NCBI GenBank assembly: GCA_964522095.1
Contig: CAZFSO010000009.1
Span: forward strand, 1 to 47,579
Source of the DNA: UBA6054 sp964522095
Lineage (GTDB): Bacteria > Planctomycetota > Phycisphaerae > Phycisphaerales > UBA1924
DNA: 47,579 bases
Direction: 5' to 3'
The translations under genes and the position numbers were made by a program. The notes under the pieces were generated by a model. That model did no database searches. It worked only from the letters and a program-made list of their open reading frames with translations, and had not been told where the DNA came from. This document shows, piece after piece, positions 32,448 to 40,988 of the stretch (within the stretch, counting starts at the first letter, position 1; each line of letters opens with the position of its first letter).

Positions 32448-33218
32448 ATGTCCACCGCCCTGAAGAGCACGACCGAGCCGGGCGTGGCCCGACGCCTCAA
32501 GCCCGGCCGGGTGCTCCTGAAACTGTCCGGCGAGGCGTTCTGCAAGCCCGGCGGGTTCGGGATCGACACCGAGGAACTGGCGGTGATCGCCGGTGAGGTG
32601 CACTCCGCGGCCCAGGCGGGCGCCCAGGTCGCGGTGGTCGTGGGCGGGGGCAACATCATCAGGGGGGCGGAACTGGCGCGTTCGGGGGACATCCAGCAGG
32701 CGACGGCGGACTACATGGGCATGCTTGGTACCGTGATGAACGCCGTGGCGTTGCGGGAGAAGTTGATGCAGATCGGGACCGACGCCCGGGTGCTCAGCGC
32801 CCTGGACATCCGGGCCCTGGCCGAGCCGTTCATCCGGGGGCGGGCACTGCGGCATCTGGAGAAGGGCCGGGTCGTGATCCTCGCGGCGGGCACGGGCAAC
32901 CCGTTCTTCACGACGGACACCTGCGCGGCGCTGCGTGCGACGGAGCTGCAGTGCGACGTGCTGCTCAAGGCGACCAAGGTTGACGGGGTGTACACCGCCG
33001 ACCCCGCCAAGGATCCCACCGCGACCCGGTACGACCGGCTGACCTTCTCCGAGGCGTTGGCCAAGGAGTTGCGGATCATGGACATGACCGCCCTGGCGAT
33101 GTGCCAGGAGCAGAACATCCCGCTGCTGGTCTTTGACTTCAAGCGTCCGGGCAACATCCGCCGGGTGATCGAGGGGGACCCCATCGGGACGCTGGTCACC
33201 CGGGACCGCCAGGCCTGA
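32448..33218 (+). CDS. pyrH: UMP kinase
   Basis: This 256-residue hexameric kinase phosphorylates UMP to UDP with ATP. Motifs are LLKLSGEAF (phosphate binding, about 23-31), VVGGGNIIRG (about 65-74), an ILAAGTGNPFFTTDTCAALRA loop and LLKATKVDGVYTADP. The ATG at 32448 is preceded by GGAG 8 nt upstream; the N-terminus has a roughly 15-residue extension over the usual form. It is followed by frr after 98 nt. The commonly adjacent rpsB and tsf are not present. Confidence 0.97.
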   Translation: MSTALKSTTEPGVARRLKPGRVLLKLSGEAFCKPGGFGIDTEELAVIAGEVHSAAQAGAQVAVVVGGGNIIRGAELARSGDIQQATADYMGMLGTVMNAVALREKLMQIGTDARVLSALDIRALAEPFIRGRALRHLEKGRVVILAAGTGNPFFTTDTCAALRATELQCDVLLKATKVDGVYTADPAKDPTATRYDRLTFSEALAKELRIMDMTALAMCQEQNIPLLVFDFKRPGNIRRVIEGDPIGTLVTRDRQA

Positions 33219-33267
33219 TGGCTTCACGGCCGCTGTCGGCGGTCGAGGGCGCCGGGGTGCGGGGGCG

Positions 33268-33288
33268 TATGATGGCCCGCGGCGGGCC
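33268..33288 (+). promoter_or_regulatory. Possible -10 element and leader hairpin of frr
   Basis: TATGAT at 33268-33273 is a good -10 but lacks a clear -35. It is immediately followed by a 6-bp stem (GGCCCG / CGGGCC) at 33274-33288. Either frr has its own weak promoter here or it is read from pyrH. Confidence 0.33.
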
Positions 33289-33316
33289 GATCGCCGCCTG
33301 ATGGAGAACACCGGCT

Positions 33317-33889
33317 ATGAGCACCGATCCAGACACCATCCTTCTCGACGCCGAGGAGGCCATGCAGCGGGCCGTCGACTACCTGGGCAGCGAACTGCGG
33401 GGCTTGCGGGCCGGGCGCGCGACCACGGCGATGGTCGACTACGTCAAGGTCGACTACTACGGCTCGCCGACCGACCTGAAGTCCATCGCGGCGGTGTCGG
33501 TTCCCGAGCCGACGCAGATCCTCATCAAGCCGTTCGACCCGAGCACCCTGGGGGCGATCAAGCAGGGGATCGAGCAGGCCCAGCTCGGCGTCAACCCGAT
33601 GGTCGAGGACAAGGCCATCCGCATCATGCTCCCGATGATGTCGGCGCAGCGTCGCGAGCAGCTCGTCTCGCAGGCCAAGAAGGCCGGCGAGGAGCAGAAG
33701 GTCGTGATGCGCAACGCCCGGCGCGACGCCAACAAGGCGGCGGATGCGCTGACCAAGTCGGCCAGCAACCCCGTTTCCGAGGACGAGGTCAAGAAGCTGC
33801 ACGACGAGATCCAGGACCTGCTGAAGAAGTACGAGGCGAAGATCGACGAGGCGGTGGCGAAGAAGTCCGCCGAGATCCGCGAGATCTGA
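33317..33889 (+). CDS. frr: Ribosome recycling factor
   Basis: This 190-residue tRNA-mimic protein separates ribosome subunits with EF-G after termination. Conserved stretches are ELRGLRAGRATTAMVD (about 26-41), VPEPTQILIKPFD, IKQGIEQAQLGVNP and RREQLVSQAKKAGEEQKVVMRNARRD. The C-terminal helix ends normally. ATG 33317 has GGAGA about 11 nt upstream. A strong bidirectional terminator follows 38 nt after the stop. Confidence 0.97.
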   Translation: MSTDPDTILLDAEEAMQRAVDYLGSELRGLRAGRATTAMVDYVKVDYYGSPTDLKSIAAVSVPEPTQILIKPFDPSTLGAIKQGIEQAQLGVNPMVEDKAIRIMLPMMSAQRREQLVSQAKKAGEEQKVVMRNARRDANKAADALTKSASNPVSEDEVKKLHDEIQDLLKKYEAKIDEAVAKKSAEIREI

Positions 33890-33927
33890 CCCCCCTCCCC
33901 CCCGCTTCCATATCGGAACCAACAAGA

Positions 33928-33952
33928 AACGCCCGGCCATTGGCCGGGCGTT
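33928..33952. terminator. Bidirectional intrinsic terminator between frr and sppA
   Basis: An 11-bp perfect stem (AACGCCCGGCC / GGCCGGGCGTT) with a 3-nt loop lies between two convergent genes. On the minus strand it is followed by TCTTGTTGG after the final TT, and on the plus strand by CGCCTTTG. It should serve both frr and sppA. Confidence 0.75.
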
Positions 33953-33985
33953 CGCCTTTGCGGGCTGCGGTGCTGCGCGGCTCGG

Positions 33986-35788
33986 TCAGCGGACGATGAT
34001 CGAGCGCGGGGTGACCAGCAGGACGGGCTCGCGCTGGAGCAGCGCCATGCCGTTGAGGGCGTCGACGGCGGCCCGGAAGCGCTGCTCGCCGAGCACGCCG
34101 CGGAGGGTGGCGCCGAGCGTGCCCGGGGCGAGTTCGACACCGGGCGCGGCGGCCATGCCGCCGAGCATGTTCTGGAGGAAGTCCTCGAACGAGGGCGGGC
34201 TGGGGTAGTGCACCGGGTCGAAGTCGGTCAGGCCGACCTCGGCGGCCAGGGCGTTGATGGCGTCGTCGAGCCCGCCGAGCGCGTCGGCCATGTTCAGGTT
34301 CACGGCGTCGGCGCCGACGAACAGGCGTCCCTCGGCGGTCTTGGACAGGTCGATGCCCGGCCGGCCCGCCTCGACGCGCGAGGTGAAGAGGTTGTAGGTC
34401 TGGGTCATGCGGTCGCGGACGGCGTCGATCTCGGCGGGCGTCCACTCATCGGCCGAGCCGAACAGGCCGGCCATGGGGCCGCGGGAACGCTCGACGATGT
34501 GGACCTTGGCCTTCTCGTAGAGTTCGCCGAGCGAGTACTTGCCCCCGACGACGCCGATCGAGCCGACGATGGAGGAGGGGTTGACGAAGACCTTGTCGCC
34601 CGCGGAGAGGACGTAGTAGCCGCCGGAGGCCGCCATCGAGCCGACGGAGACCCAGACGGGCTTCTCGGCCTTGAGGCGCTGGAGGCCCTGCCACATCACC
34701 TCGGAGGCGATCGCCGATCCGCCGGGGGAGTCGACGCGGACGACGACACCCTTGACCATGGGCTCCTTGAGCAGGTCCTCGATGGCGTTGCGGACCGTGC
34801 GGGAGCCGACGGAGACGCCGCCGCCGAACAGGCCGCCGGAGGACGAGTCGCCGTCGATGATGGTCCCGCTGACGTGCAGGACGGCGATGGTCGGGTGGTC
34901 GATCCTGACCTTGGTCGACTTGCCCAGTTGGCTGAAGATGGCGAAGGGGTTGGAGAAGTCCGGCCCGGACGACTCGACGGCGTAGGGCTCCTTCACCCAT
35001 CGCACGTCCTGGCCGTAGGCGGCGGCGAGGTACTCGGGCAGGGCCGGCAGGTCGACCTCGGCGTCGATCAGCCCTGCCTGGATCGCTTCGTCGCCCGAGG
35101 CCATCCACGAGACCTGCATGGCCTGGTCGAGTTGTTCGCCGGTGAGGTCGCGCCCTTCCATGATGTCGGCACGCATGTTGGCGTACATCGCGTCGAGGAG
35201 CGCGGAGATGTTCTGGTCCCACTCGGGCGAGGGGGCGGTGCGGGTCATCTGCTCGTTGGCGCCCTTGTAGTCGCCGACCTGGACGAGTTGTGCCTTGACG
35301 CCGACCCAGTTGAGGGTGTCGGCGAGGAACATCTCCTCCATGTACATGCCGGGGAAACTGACCACGCCGCCGGCCTGGAGCACGACGCCGTCGGCGTGCG
35401 AGCCGAGCAGCAGTTCCGGCGTGCCGTAGCCCTCGGCGAAGAGGTCGACGCGCTTGCCCGCCTCGCGGACGCGCCGGATGGCGGCGCCGATCTCCTCGAT
35501 CTGGGTGAATCCCAGCGAAGCGTCCTTGAGTCGCAGGAGCACGCCCGAGAACTCGTCGTCCACGGCGAGCGTGTCGAGGGTCTGGACGATGCCAAGGAGC
35601 GTCTGGTTGCCGTCACCGAGCCAGGTGAACGACGATTCCATCTCCGCCGGGCTGCCCTCGATCTCGAGGACGGCGACCGAGGGGGTCTCCTGCCCGGCCA
35701 GCGCGGGCATGGCCGCCCCGGCCAGCAGGGTCGACACGCCGGCCGCCATCCATTTTCCGAGCCCCTTGGTCTGTTGCGTCGCGAGCAT
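33986..35788 (-). CDS. sppA: Signal peptide peptidase SppA (long form)
   Basis: This 600-residue envelope serine protease degrades cleaved signal peptides. A signal peptide or anchor precedes Ala31. The tandem-domain form is complete: the catalytic Lys lies in GDYKGANE (Lys175, N-terminal half) and the nucleophile in MAASGGYY (Ser388, C-terminal half). GSIGVVGGKYSL and a tail repeat follow. The ATG at 35788 has GGAGG 4 nt upstream. It is about the length of the E. coli 67K enzyme. Likely monocistronic, with the terminator at 33928-33952. Confidence 0.93.
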   Translation of the reverse strand: MLATQQTKGLGKWMAAGVSTLLAGAAMPALAGQETPSVAVLEIEGSPAEMESSFTWLGDGNQTLLGIVQTLDTLAVDDEFSGVLLRLKDASLGFTQIEEIGAAIRRVREAGKRVDLFAEGYGTPELLLGSHADGVVLQAGGVVSFPGMYMEEMFLADTLNWVGVKAQLVQVGDYKGANEQMTRTAPSPEWDQNISALLDAMYANMRADIMEGRDLTGEQLDQAMQVSWMASGDEAIQAGLIDAEVDLPALPEYLAAAYGQDVRWVKEPYAVESSGPDFSNPFAIFSQLGKSTKVRIDHPTIAVLHVSGTIIDGDSSSGGLFGGGVSVGSRTVRNAIEDLLKEPMVKGVVVRVDSPGGSAIASEVMWQGLQRLKAEKPVWVSVGSMAASGGYYVLSAGDKVFVNPSSIVGSIGVVGGKYSLGELYEKAKVHIVERSRGPMAGLFGSADEWTPAEIDAVRDRMTQTYNLFTSRVEAGRPGIDLSKTAEGRLFVGADAVNLNMADALGGLDDAINALAAEVGLTDFDPVHYPSPPSFEDFLQNMLGGMAAAPGVELAPGTLGATLRGVLGEQRFRAAVDALNGMALLQREPVLLVTPRSIIVR

Positions 35789-35822
35789 ACGGCCTCCATG
35801 CCCGCGGTCGCGGGGCTGGAGC

Positions 35823-35828
35823 ATTGTA
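35823..35828 (-). promoter_or_regulatory. Possible -10 of sppA
   Basis: TACAAT on the minus strand lies 34 nt upstream of the sppA ATG. No good -35 is present at 16-18 nt. It lies just past, and does not overlap, the end of the upstream membrane-protein gene. Confidence 0.33.
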
Positions 35829-35849
35829 CGGGGTCGCGGGCCCCGGGTT

Positions 35850-36818
35850 TCAGCGGCCCGACGAACGCCCGGTGCGCTCGTCCATCGCGCTGTTGGCTTC
35901 GAGCACGTCCGCCAGCCCGACGCCCGGTCGCGAGACGACCGGCCAGAGCCGCACAACGTCGAGCAGGATGTTCGTGACGCCCACCAGGACCAGCACGGAG
36001 CCGACGGAGAGGAACACCGTGCCGACGGTGGCGATGAGGTCCGACGCGCCGTTGCCCACCAGCACCGAGACGGCGTGCAGACCGTCGCCCAGGGCGGCCA
36101 CGCCGAAACTGGCCAGCACCGCCAGCATCGACTGGCGGTCGGCCCGGCCCGTGCGCACGATCACCGACCGGGCCGCCAGGCCCCGCAGGTTCGAGCGCAG
36201 GCCCAGGATGAGGACGACCACGAAGGCGAACATGCCCAGGCGGAGCAGGGAGCGGTCGAGTTCCAGGGGTCCCGGGCGCAGGAAGGGCGCCGGCGACCCG
36301 CTGTCCATCCGGGCGTAGACCTGGTAGTAGATCAGGCACAGGGGGACGTAGGCGGCGACTCCGACCGCGGCCCCCGCCGCCCCCAGCCGGGTGATCCTCC
36401 GGTGCGGCCGGATCAACGCCGCGGCGGCCGCGCCCGACGCGAGCAGGCCGAGCAGCCCGAACCCGGGCGCCCACCCGACCCACACGGTCACGCCGAGCAC
36501 CTCGCGCAGGACCTCGGCGCCGCGCATCAGCGCGACGGCCAGCACGGCGACGCAAAGACCCGTCGCCCAGACGACCAGGGCCGTCGCGGTCAGCCGCGGG
36601 CGCGTGAGCGGCGCGAGTTCGTGGGCCTTCGGGTCAACGACGCCGAGGATGGTCGCCCGGACCGGCGTGCCGCACTCGGGGCACATGGCGCGGATGGACA
36701 GCCCGCGGAGGTTGTAGCCGCAGCCGACGCACCACAGGTCGCCGGTGAGCCGCCGGGCGATGGCGTGCGGCGGCTGCCCCGCGTCGCTGCCGGTCTGGTT
36801 GTTCTGGCCCGAGTCCAT
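35850..36818 (-). CDS. Zinc-ribbon polytopic membrane protein
   Basis: This 322-residue protein of unknown function has an N-terminal zinc ribbon CVGCGYNLRGLSIRAMCPECG (about 30-50; two C-x2-C pairs), a common planctomycete cytosolic module. At least six hydrophobic segments follow between about 78 and 300. No catalytic motif is visible. The start is ATG 36818, with GGAG rather far (13 nt) upstream. It diverges from the MoxR gene. Confidence 0.78.
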   Translation of the reverse strand: MDSGQNNQTGSDAGQPPHAIARRLTGDLWCVGCGYNLRGLSIRAMCPECGTPVRATILGVVDPKAHELAPLTRPRLTATALVVWATGLCVAVLAVALMRGAEVLREVLGVTVWVGWAPGFGLLGLLASGAAAAALIRPHRRITRLGAAGAAVGVAAYVPLCLIYYQVYARMDSGSPAPFLRPGPLELDRSLLRLGMFAFVVVLILGLRSNLRGLAARSVIVRTGRADRQSMLAVLASFGVAALGDGLHAVSVLVGNGASDLIATVGTVFLSVGSVLVLVGVTNILLDVVRLWPVVSRPGVGLADVLEANSAMDERTGRSSGR

Positions 36819-36997
36819 ACGCCGACGCCGACTCCACGAGAGAACCCCCCGGCGAAAGGCGGTTCAGCGTAGCACACGGAACCGCGCCCCGCGCCGGCCC
36901 GGATGGGGCCGGTGCGCGCCCGCCCCCGGTATACTTCGCGTCCGAACGCCCCGACGACCGAGAACCCCACTTCTTCCAGCCCGAGACGCCGGCAAGC

Positions 36998-37927
36998 ATG
37001 AACGAATCCATCCGCATGCTCCGCGACCAGATCGCCCGCGTCTACCTGGGCGACCCCGGGGTGATCGACCAGTTGCTGTGCTGCCTGCTCGCGCGGGGCC
37101 ACGCGCTGCTCGAGGACGTCCCGGGCGTGGGCAAGACGGTGCTGGCGTCGGCGCTGGCCCGGTCCATCGACTGCCCGTTCAACCGCGTGCAACTGACGCC
37201 CGACATGCTGCCGGCGGACATCATCGGCGTGACGATCTTCGATCGTGAGGGCAAGGAACTGCGGTTCCAGAAGGGCCCGCTGTTCACGAGCATCCTGCTG
37301 GCCGACGAGATCAACCGGACCACGCCGCGCACGCAGTCGGCCCTTCTGGAGGCGATGAGCGACGGGTCGGTGTCCGTGGACGGACGGAACTACGCACTTC
37401 CCCGGCCCTTCATGGTGGTGGCCACGCAGAACCCCATCGGCTTCGAGGGCACCTACCCGCTGCCCGAGAACCAGCTCGACCGGTTCCTGATGCGGATCAC
37501 GCTCGGCTACCCGTCAGCGCAGGCCGAGGCGCGTTTGCTGGACCTGCGCCCGGCGGCGACGGTGCTCGAATCGCTCAACGCGACGCTGACGGGCGAGGTG
37601 ATTGTGCAACTCCAGGAGTCCGTCGACGCGGTGCACATGTCGGTGGACCTGCGCGAGTACATCGTGTCGCTGGCCCGGGCGACGCGGGAGTCTGACGCGT
37701 TCACCGTCGGCGTCTCGCCCCGCGGCTCGCTGGCGTTGGCCCAGGCGTGCCGCGCGTGGGCGTGGATGCACGGGCGTGACCACGTGGTGCCTGACGACGT
37801 GCTGACGCTGCTGGCGCCGGTGTGCGCCCACCGGACGGTCCCTTCGGACCCCAGGGCCCAGTCCGACCACGACCGGGCCGGCGTGCTGCTGGCCGAGGTC
37901 GTGCAGGGTGTGCCGACCCCGGTGTGA
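36998..37927 (+). CDS. MoxR family AAA+ ATPase
   Basis: This 309-residue chaperone-like ATPase has Walker A VPGVGKT (41-47), Walker B ILLADEINRTTPRTQSALLEAM (about 99-120), ATQNPIGFEGTYPLPENQLDRF as sensor and conserved helix, and a C-terminal lid with VGVSPRGSLAL (sensor 2 Arg). MoxR proteins usually sit next to DUF58 and VWA genes; none is adjacent here. A TATACT (36930-36935) upstream is a possible -10. Convergent with the dehydrogenase gene after 21 nt. Confidence 0.93.
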   Translation: MNESIRMLRDQIARVYLGDPGVIDQLLCCLLARGHALLEDVPGVGKTVLASALARSIDCPFNRVQLTPDMLPADIIGVTIFDREGKELRFQKGPLFTSILLADEINRTTPRTQSALLEAMSDGSVSVDGRNYALPRPFMVVATQNPIGFEGTYPLPENQLDRFLMRITLGYPSAQAEARLLDLRPAATVLESLNATLTGEVIVQLQESVDAVHMSVDLREYIVSLARATRESDAFTVGVSPRGSLALAQACRAWAWMHGRDHVVPDDVLTLLAPVCAHRTVPSDPRAQSDHDRAGVLLAEVVQGVPTPV

Positions 37928-37948
37928 GCCGGGGGCCGGGGAGGAGGA

Positions 37949-40900
37949 TCAGTCCTCGTCCAGCAGGCGGTCGATCGCCTCGATCGGGTGCATCGCGCGG
38001 CGTCCGGCCCCGTCGAGGGCCTGGTGGCGGCACGAGGTGCCGGTCATCACCAGCCAGTCCTCGTCGGCCGCCGCGCGCACCGCGGGGAACAGGGACAACT
38101 CGCCGATCCGCATGGAGAGGTCGAACTTGTCGGCGGTGAAGCCGAACGACCCGGCCATGCCGCAGCAGCCCGAATCCAGCACGCGGACGCGCCCGGGCGC
38201 CGCTCGCTCCAGCGCGGCGGCGGAGGAGTTCGCGCCCCAGAGCGCCTTCTGGTGGCAGTGGGCGTGCAGGATCAACCGCCCGGGCGGGGGCACGAAACGG
38301 GGCGTGCGCGGGTGGCGTCCCCACCGCTCGGCCAGGAACTGCTCGGGCAGGCGGCTGCGCTCGGCCAGCGCGGCCCGACGCTCGATCGACCGTCCGATGC
38401 GCAGGTCCAGCCAGTCGTCGCGGACCGCGGAGAGGCAGGACGGCTCGGGCACGACGAAGCCGACGACCCGGTCGTCGTCCAGCCACGGGGCGAGGGCGTC
38501 GAGGGTGCGTTCGGCGTCGCGGATGGCGCGGTCGAGCAGGCCCAGCGAGATCGCCGCCCGCCCGAGGTCGCTGACCGGCACGACCTCCACGCCGTAGCCG
38601 AACGCCGCCAGCACGCGGGCGGCGGCGTCGGCGATGCCGGGCTCGTTGTGCGTCGTGAAGGTGTCCGAGAGCACGACCACGACGGGCGCCGCGTCTGCGG
38701 GGAGCGTCCGACGCCGGACGGGGCGCTCGAACCGCGGCAGGGAACGGCGCGGGTCGAGGTTGAGCACGCGGTCGATGACCGCCCGGGTCGGCCCGAAGGC
38801 GTTCACCGCGTTGACCAGGCCGGGCGTGCGCCCCGCCAGGCGGTTGACCGAGTGGATCGACCCGAACACGCGGGACGCCAGCGGCACGCGCCCGCGCTGG
38901 CGGTACGACTGGTGCAGGTACTCGGCCTTGAGGCGGGCCACGTCGACGTTGCTGGGGCACTCGGTCTTGCAGCCCTTGCAGGACAGGCACAGACGCAGGG
39001 TTTCGAGGGTTTCCGGGTCGTCCCATGGTGTCGCGCCGGCGGGCACGGACTGGCCGGTCATGGCCAGTCGCAGGGCGTTGCCGCGGCCCCTGGTGGCGTG
39101 GCGCTCGTCGAGGGTGCCCATGTAGGACGGGCACATGGTGCCGCCCTGCTTCTTGCGGCACACGCCCGCGCCGTTGCACATCTCGGCGGCGTGCAGCATG
39201 CCCCCCTGGTCGGCGAACAGGAACGCGGTGTTGACCTCCGGCCCCGTCACGACATGGTCAAGGGGCCGGACCCGCGTGCTGAGCGAGATCGATCCGAGGG
39301 GCGCCGGGCTGACGATGTTGCCCGGGTTCATCAGCCCGTGCGGGTCGAACAGCGCCTTGATCTCTCGGAACGCGCCCATGAGTTCGGGGCCGAAATAGTC
39401 CTCGAGCAGCGGGCCGCGGGCGCGGCCGTCGCCGTGCTCGCCGGACATCACGCCGCCGAGTTCCTTGGCGAGTTGCGCGGCCCCCCAGGCGATGCGGTGC
39501 ATGCGGGCCTCGTCGGCGGGGTCGGCCAAATCGAGCAGCGGGCGGACGTGGAGCACGCCGACGGAGGCGTGGGCGTAGAACGATGCCCGGGTGCCCTCGC
39601 CCTCGACCAGGGCGCGGAAGCGCCGCACGAACTCGCCGAGGCGCTCGGGCGGCACGGCGTTGTCCTCGACGAAGCCGAGCGGTTTGCGGCTGCCCGGGAT
39701 GGCGTGGAGCAGGGGTTCTCCGGCCTTGCGCAGTTTCCAGGCGTCGGCCATGGCGCGCGGGTCGGTGTGGGTCTCCATCGCCGAGCCGGGGAGCAGGGCG
39801 TGCAGGGCGGCGAACCGCTCGGAGATCTCGGCCGGGCCGCCGTCGGCGTAGAACTCGACGTACAGCACCGCCTTGACGGTGGTCGCCGAATCGGACCGTG
39901 GGAGGAGTTCGACGTAGCGGCGGTACTCGGCGTTCTGCCGGGCGAGGTCGACGATCAGGTCGTCGAGCAGTTCCACCGCGCTGGGGCGCAGGCCGAGGAT
40001 GGGCACGACGGCGTCGATGGCGGCTTCGACCGAGTCGAAGGCGAGCACGGCCAGCCCCTTGGCCCTGGGGATCGGGTGCAGGCGCAGTTCGGCGCCGAGC
40101 GTCAACGCGAGCGTGCCCTCGGACCCGCAGAGCAGTTGGGAGAGGTTCAACGCGTCCAGGTCGCCGTCGCCCGCGCGGAGTTGGGCGAGCATCACGTCGA
40201 GTTGGTAGCCGGCGCTGCGCCGCAGGGTGCGCGGGAATCGCTCGTCGATCAGGCGCTCGTGCCGGCGGACGACGCCCGCGACGCCCTCGGCCAGGCGTCG
40301 GGCGTTGGGGTCGCGCGAGGCCGCTCCGGCGTTGAGCGTGACGCGCGTGCCGTCCCACAGGCACGCGTCGATGCCGAGGACCGATTCGCTGGTGCGCCCG
40401 TAGAGGATCGAGTGCGAGCCCGCGGCGTTGTTGCCGATGCAGCCGCCCACGTTGGCTTGGCGGGCGGTGGCGGGGTCCGGGGCAAAGAACAGCCCGGTGG
40501 CGCGGATGCGGTCGTTGAGGTCGTCGATGGTCAGGCCGGGCTCGACGCGGGCGGTGCGGGCGCCCCCGTCCACCGCGAGCAGCGCGTTGCAGTTGGGGGC
40601 CAGGTCGATGACGACCGCGCGGTTGACGCCCTGGCCGGCCAGGCTCGTGCCCCCGCCGCGGGGGAGCATCGGGACGCGGTGCGCCCCGCACCACGCGACC
40701 GCGGCGGCGGCGTCGTCGGTGGAGGCGGGGATCGCCACGCCGAGGGGTTCGACCTGGTAGATCGAGGCGTCGGTCGCGTAGAGCAGCCGGTCGTGGGCGC
40801 CCAGGCGGACCTGGCCGCGGATCGCCCGCGCCAGCCCGGAAAGGTCGGGTCCGTGCGGGGGCGCGTCGAGCACGGGCAGGCTGTGACGGCGTTCGGGCAT
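37949..40900 (-). CDS. YdiJ-like FAD-binding and iron-sulfur 2-hydroxyacid dehydrogenase
   Basis: This 983-residue protein has, in order, a PCMH-type FAD-binding domain (PRGGGTSLAGQGV near 82-94; NVGGCIGNNAAGSHS near 150), an FAD-oxidase C-terminal domain ending in GEHGDGRARG and DPHGLMNPGNI, and a cysteine-rich Fe-S module (CNGAGVC, then CLSCKGCKTECP). A CCG-type heterodisulfide domain (HCHQKALWG and DSGCCGMAGSFGF) completes it. This matches E. coli YdiJ (D-2-hydroxyglutarate dehydrogenase, about 1000 residues) and related D-lactate dehydrogenases. Substrate is not determinable. The start is ATG 40900; a weak TACGAT -10 lies 9 nt upstream. Confidence 0.93.
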   Translation of the reverse strand: MPERRHSLPVLDAPPHGPDLSGLARAIRGQVRLGAHDRLLYATDASIYQVEPLGVAIPASTDDAAAAVAWCGAHRVPMLPRGGGTSLAGQGVNRAVVIDLAPNCNALLAVDGGARTARVEPGLTIDDLNDRIRATGLFFAPDPATARQANVGGCIGNNAAGSHSILYGRTSESVLGIDACLWDGTRVTLNAGAASRDPNARRLAEGVAGVVRRHERLIDERFPRTLRRSAGYQLDVMLAQLRAGDGDLDALNLSQLLCGSEGTLALTLGAELRLHPIPRAKGLAVLAFDSVEAAIDAVVPILGLRPSAVELLDDLIVDLARQNAEYRRYVELLPRSDSATTVKAVLYVEFYADGGPAEISERFAALHALLPGSAMETHTDPRAMADAWKLRKAGEPLLHAIPGSRKPLGFVEDNAVPPERLGEFVRRFRALVEGEGTRASFYAHASVGVLHVRPLLDLADPADEARMHRIAWGAAQLAKELGGVMSGEHGDGRARGPLLEDYFGPELMGAFREIKALFDPHGLMNPGNIVSPAPLGSISLSTRVRPLDHVVTGPEVNTAFLFADQGGMLHAAEMCNGAGVCRKKQGGTMCPSYMGTLDERHATRGRGNALRLAMTGQSVPAGATPWDDPETLETLRLCLSCKGCKTECPSNVDVARLKAEYLHQSYRQRGRVPLASRVFGSIHSVNRLAGRTPGLVNAVNAFGPTRAVIDRVLNLDPRRSLPRFERPVRRRTLPADAAPVVVVLSDTFTTHNEPGIADAAARVLAAFGYGVEVVPVSDLGRAAISLGLLDRAIRDAERTLDALAPWLDDDRVVGFVVPEPSCLSAVRDDWLDLRIGRSIERRAALAERSRLPEQFLAERWGRHPRTPRFVPPPGRLILHAHCHQKALWGANSSAAALERAAPGRVRVLDSGCCGMAGSFGFTADKFDLSMRIGELSLFPAVRAAADEDWLVMTGTSCRHQALDGAGRRAMHPIEAIDRLLDED

Positions 40901-40932
40901 CGAACGGTGATCGTACGCGCGGGGCGGAAAGA

Positions 40933-40960
40933 ACAACGCCCGCGTTGCCGCGGGCGTTGT
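40933..40960 (-). terminator. Terminator of the prepilin-type gene
   Basis: A 12-bp stem (ACAACGCCCGCG / CGCGGGCGTTGT) with a 4-nt loop lies 28 nt after the stop of the prepilin-type gene. On the minus strand it is followed by TCTTTCCGC, weakly U-rich. It separates that gene from the dehydrogenase gene 33 nt further on. Confidence 0.7.
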
Positions 40961-40988
40961 CGAGTTCAGGGGGCACGGTTGTGCCGGA

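Noticed and set aside
32259..33311. N-terminal extension of the VWA frame
   Set aside because: It is antisense to pyrH. The true start at 32258 has a ribosome site and the expected basic residues before the anchor.
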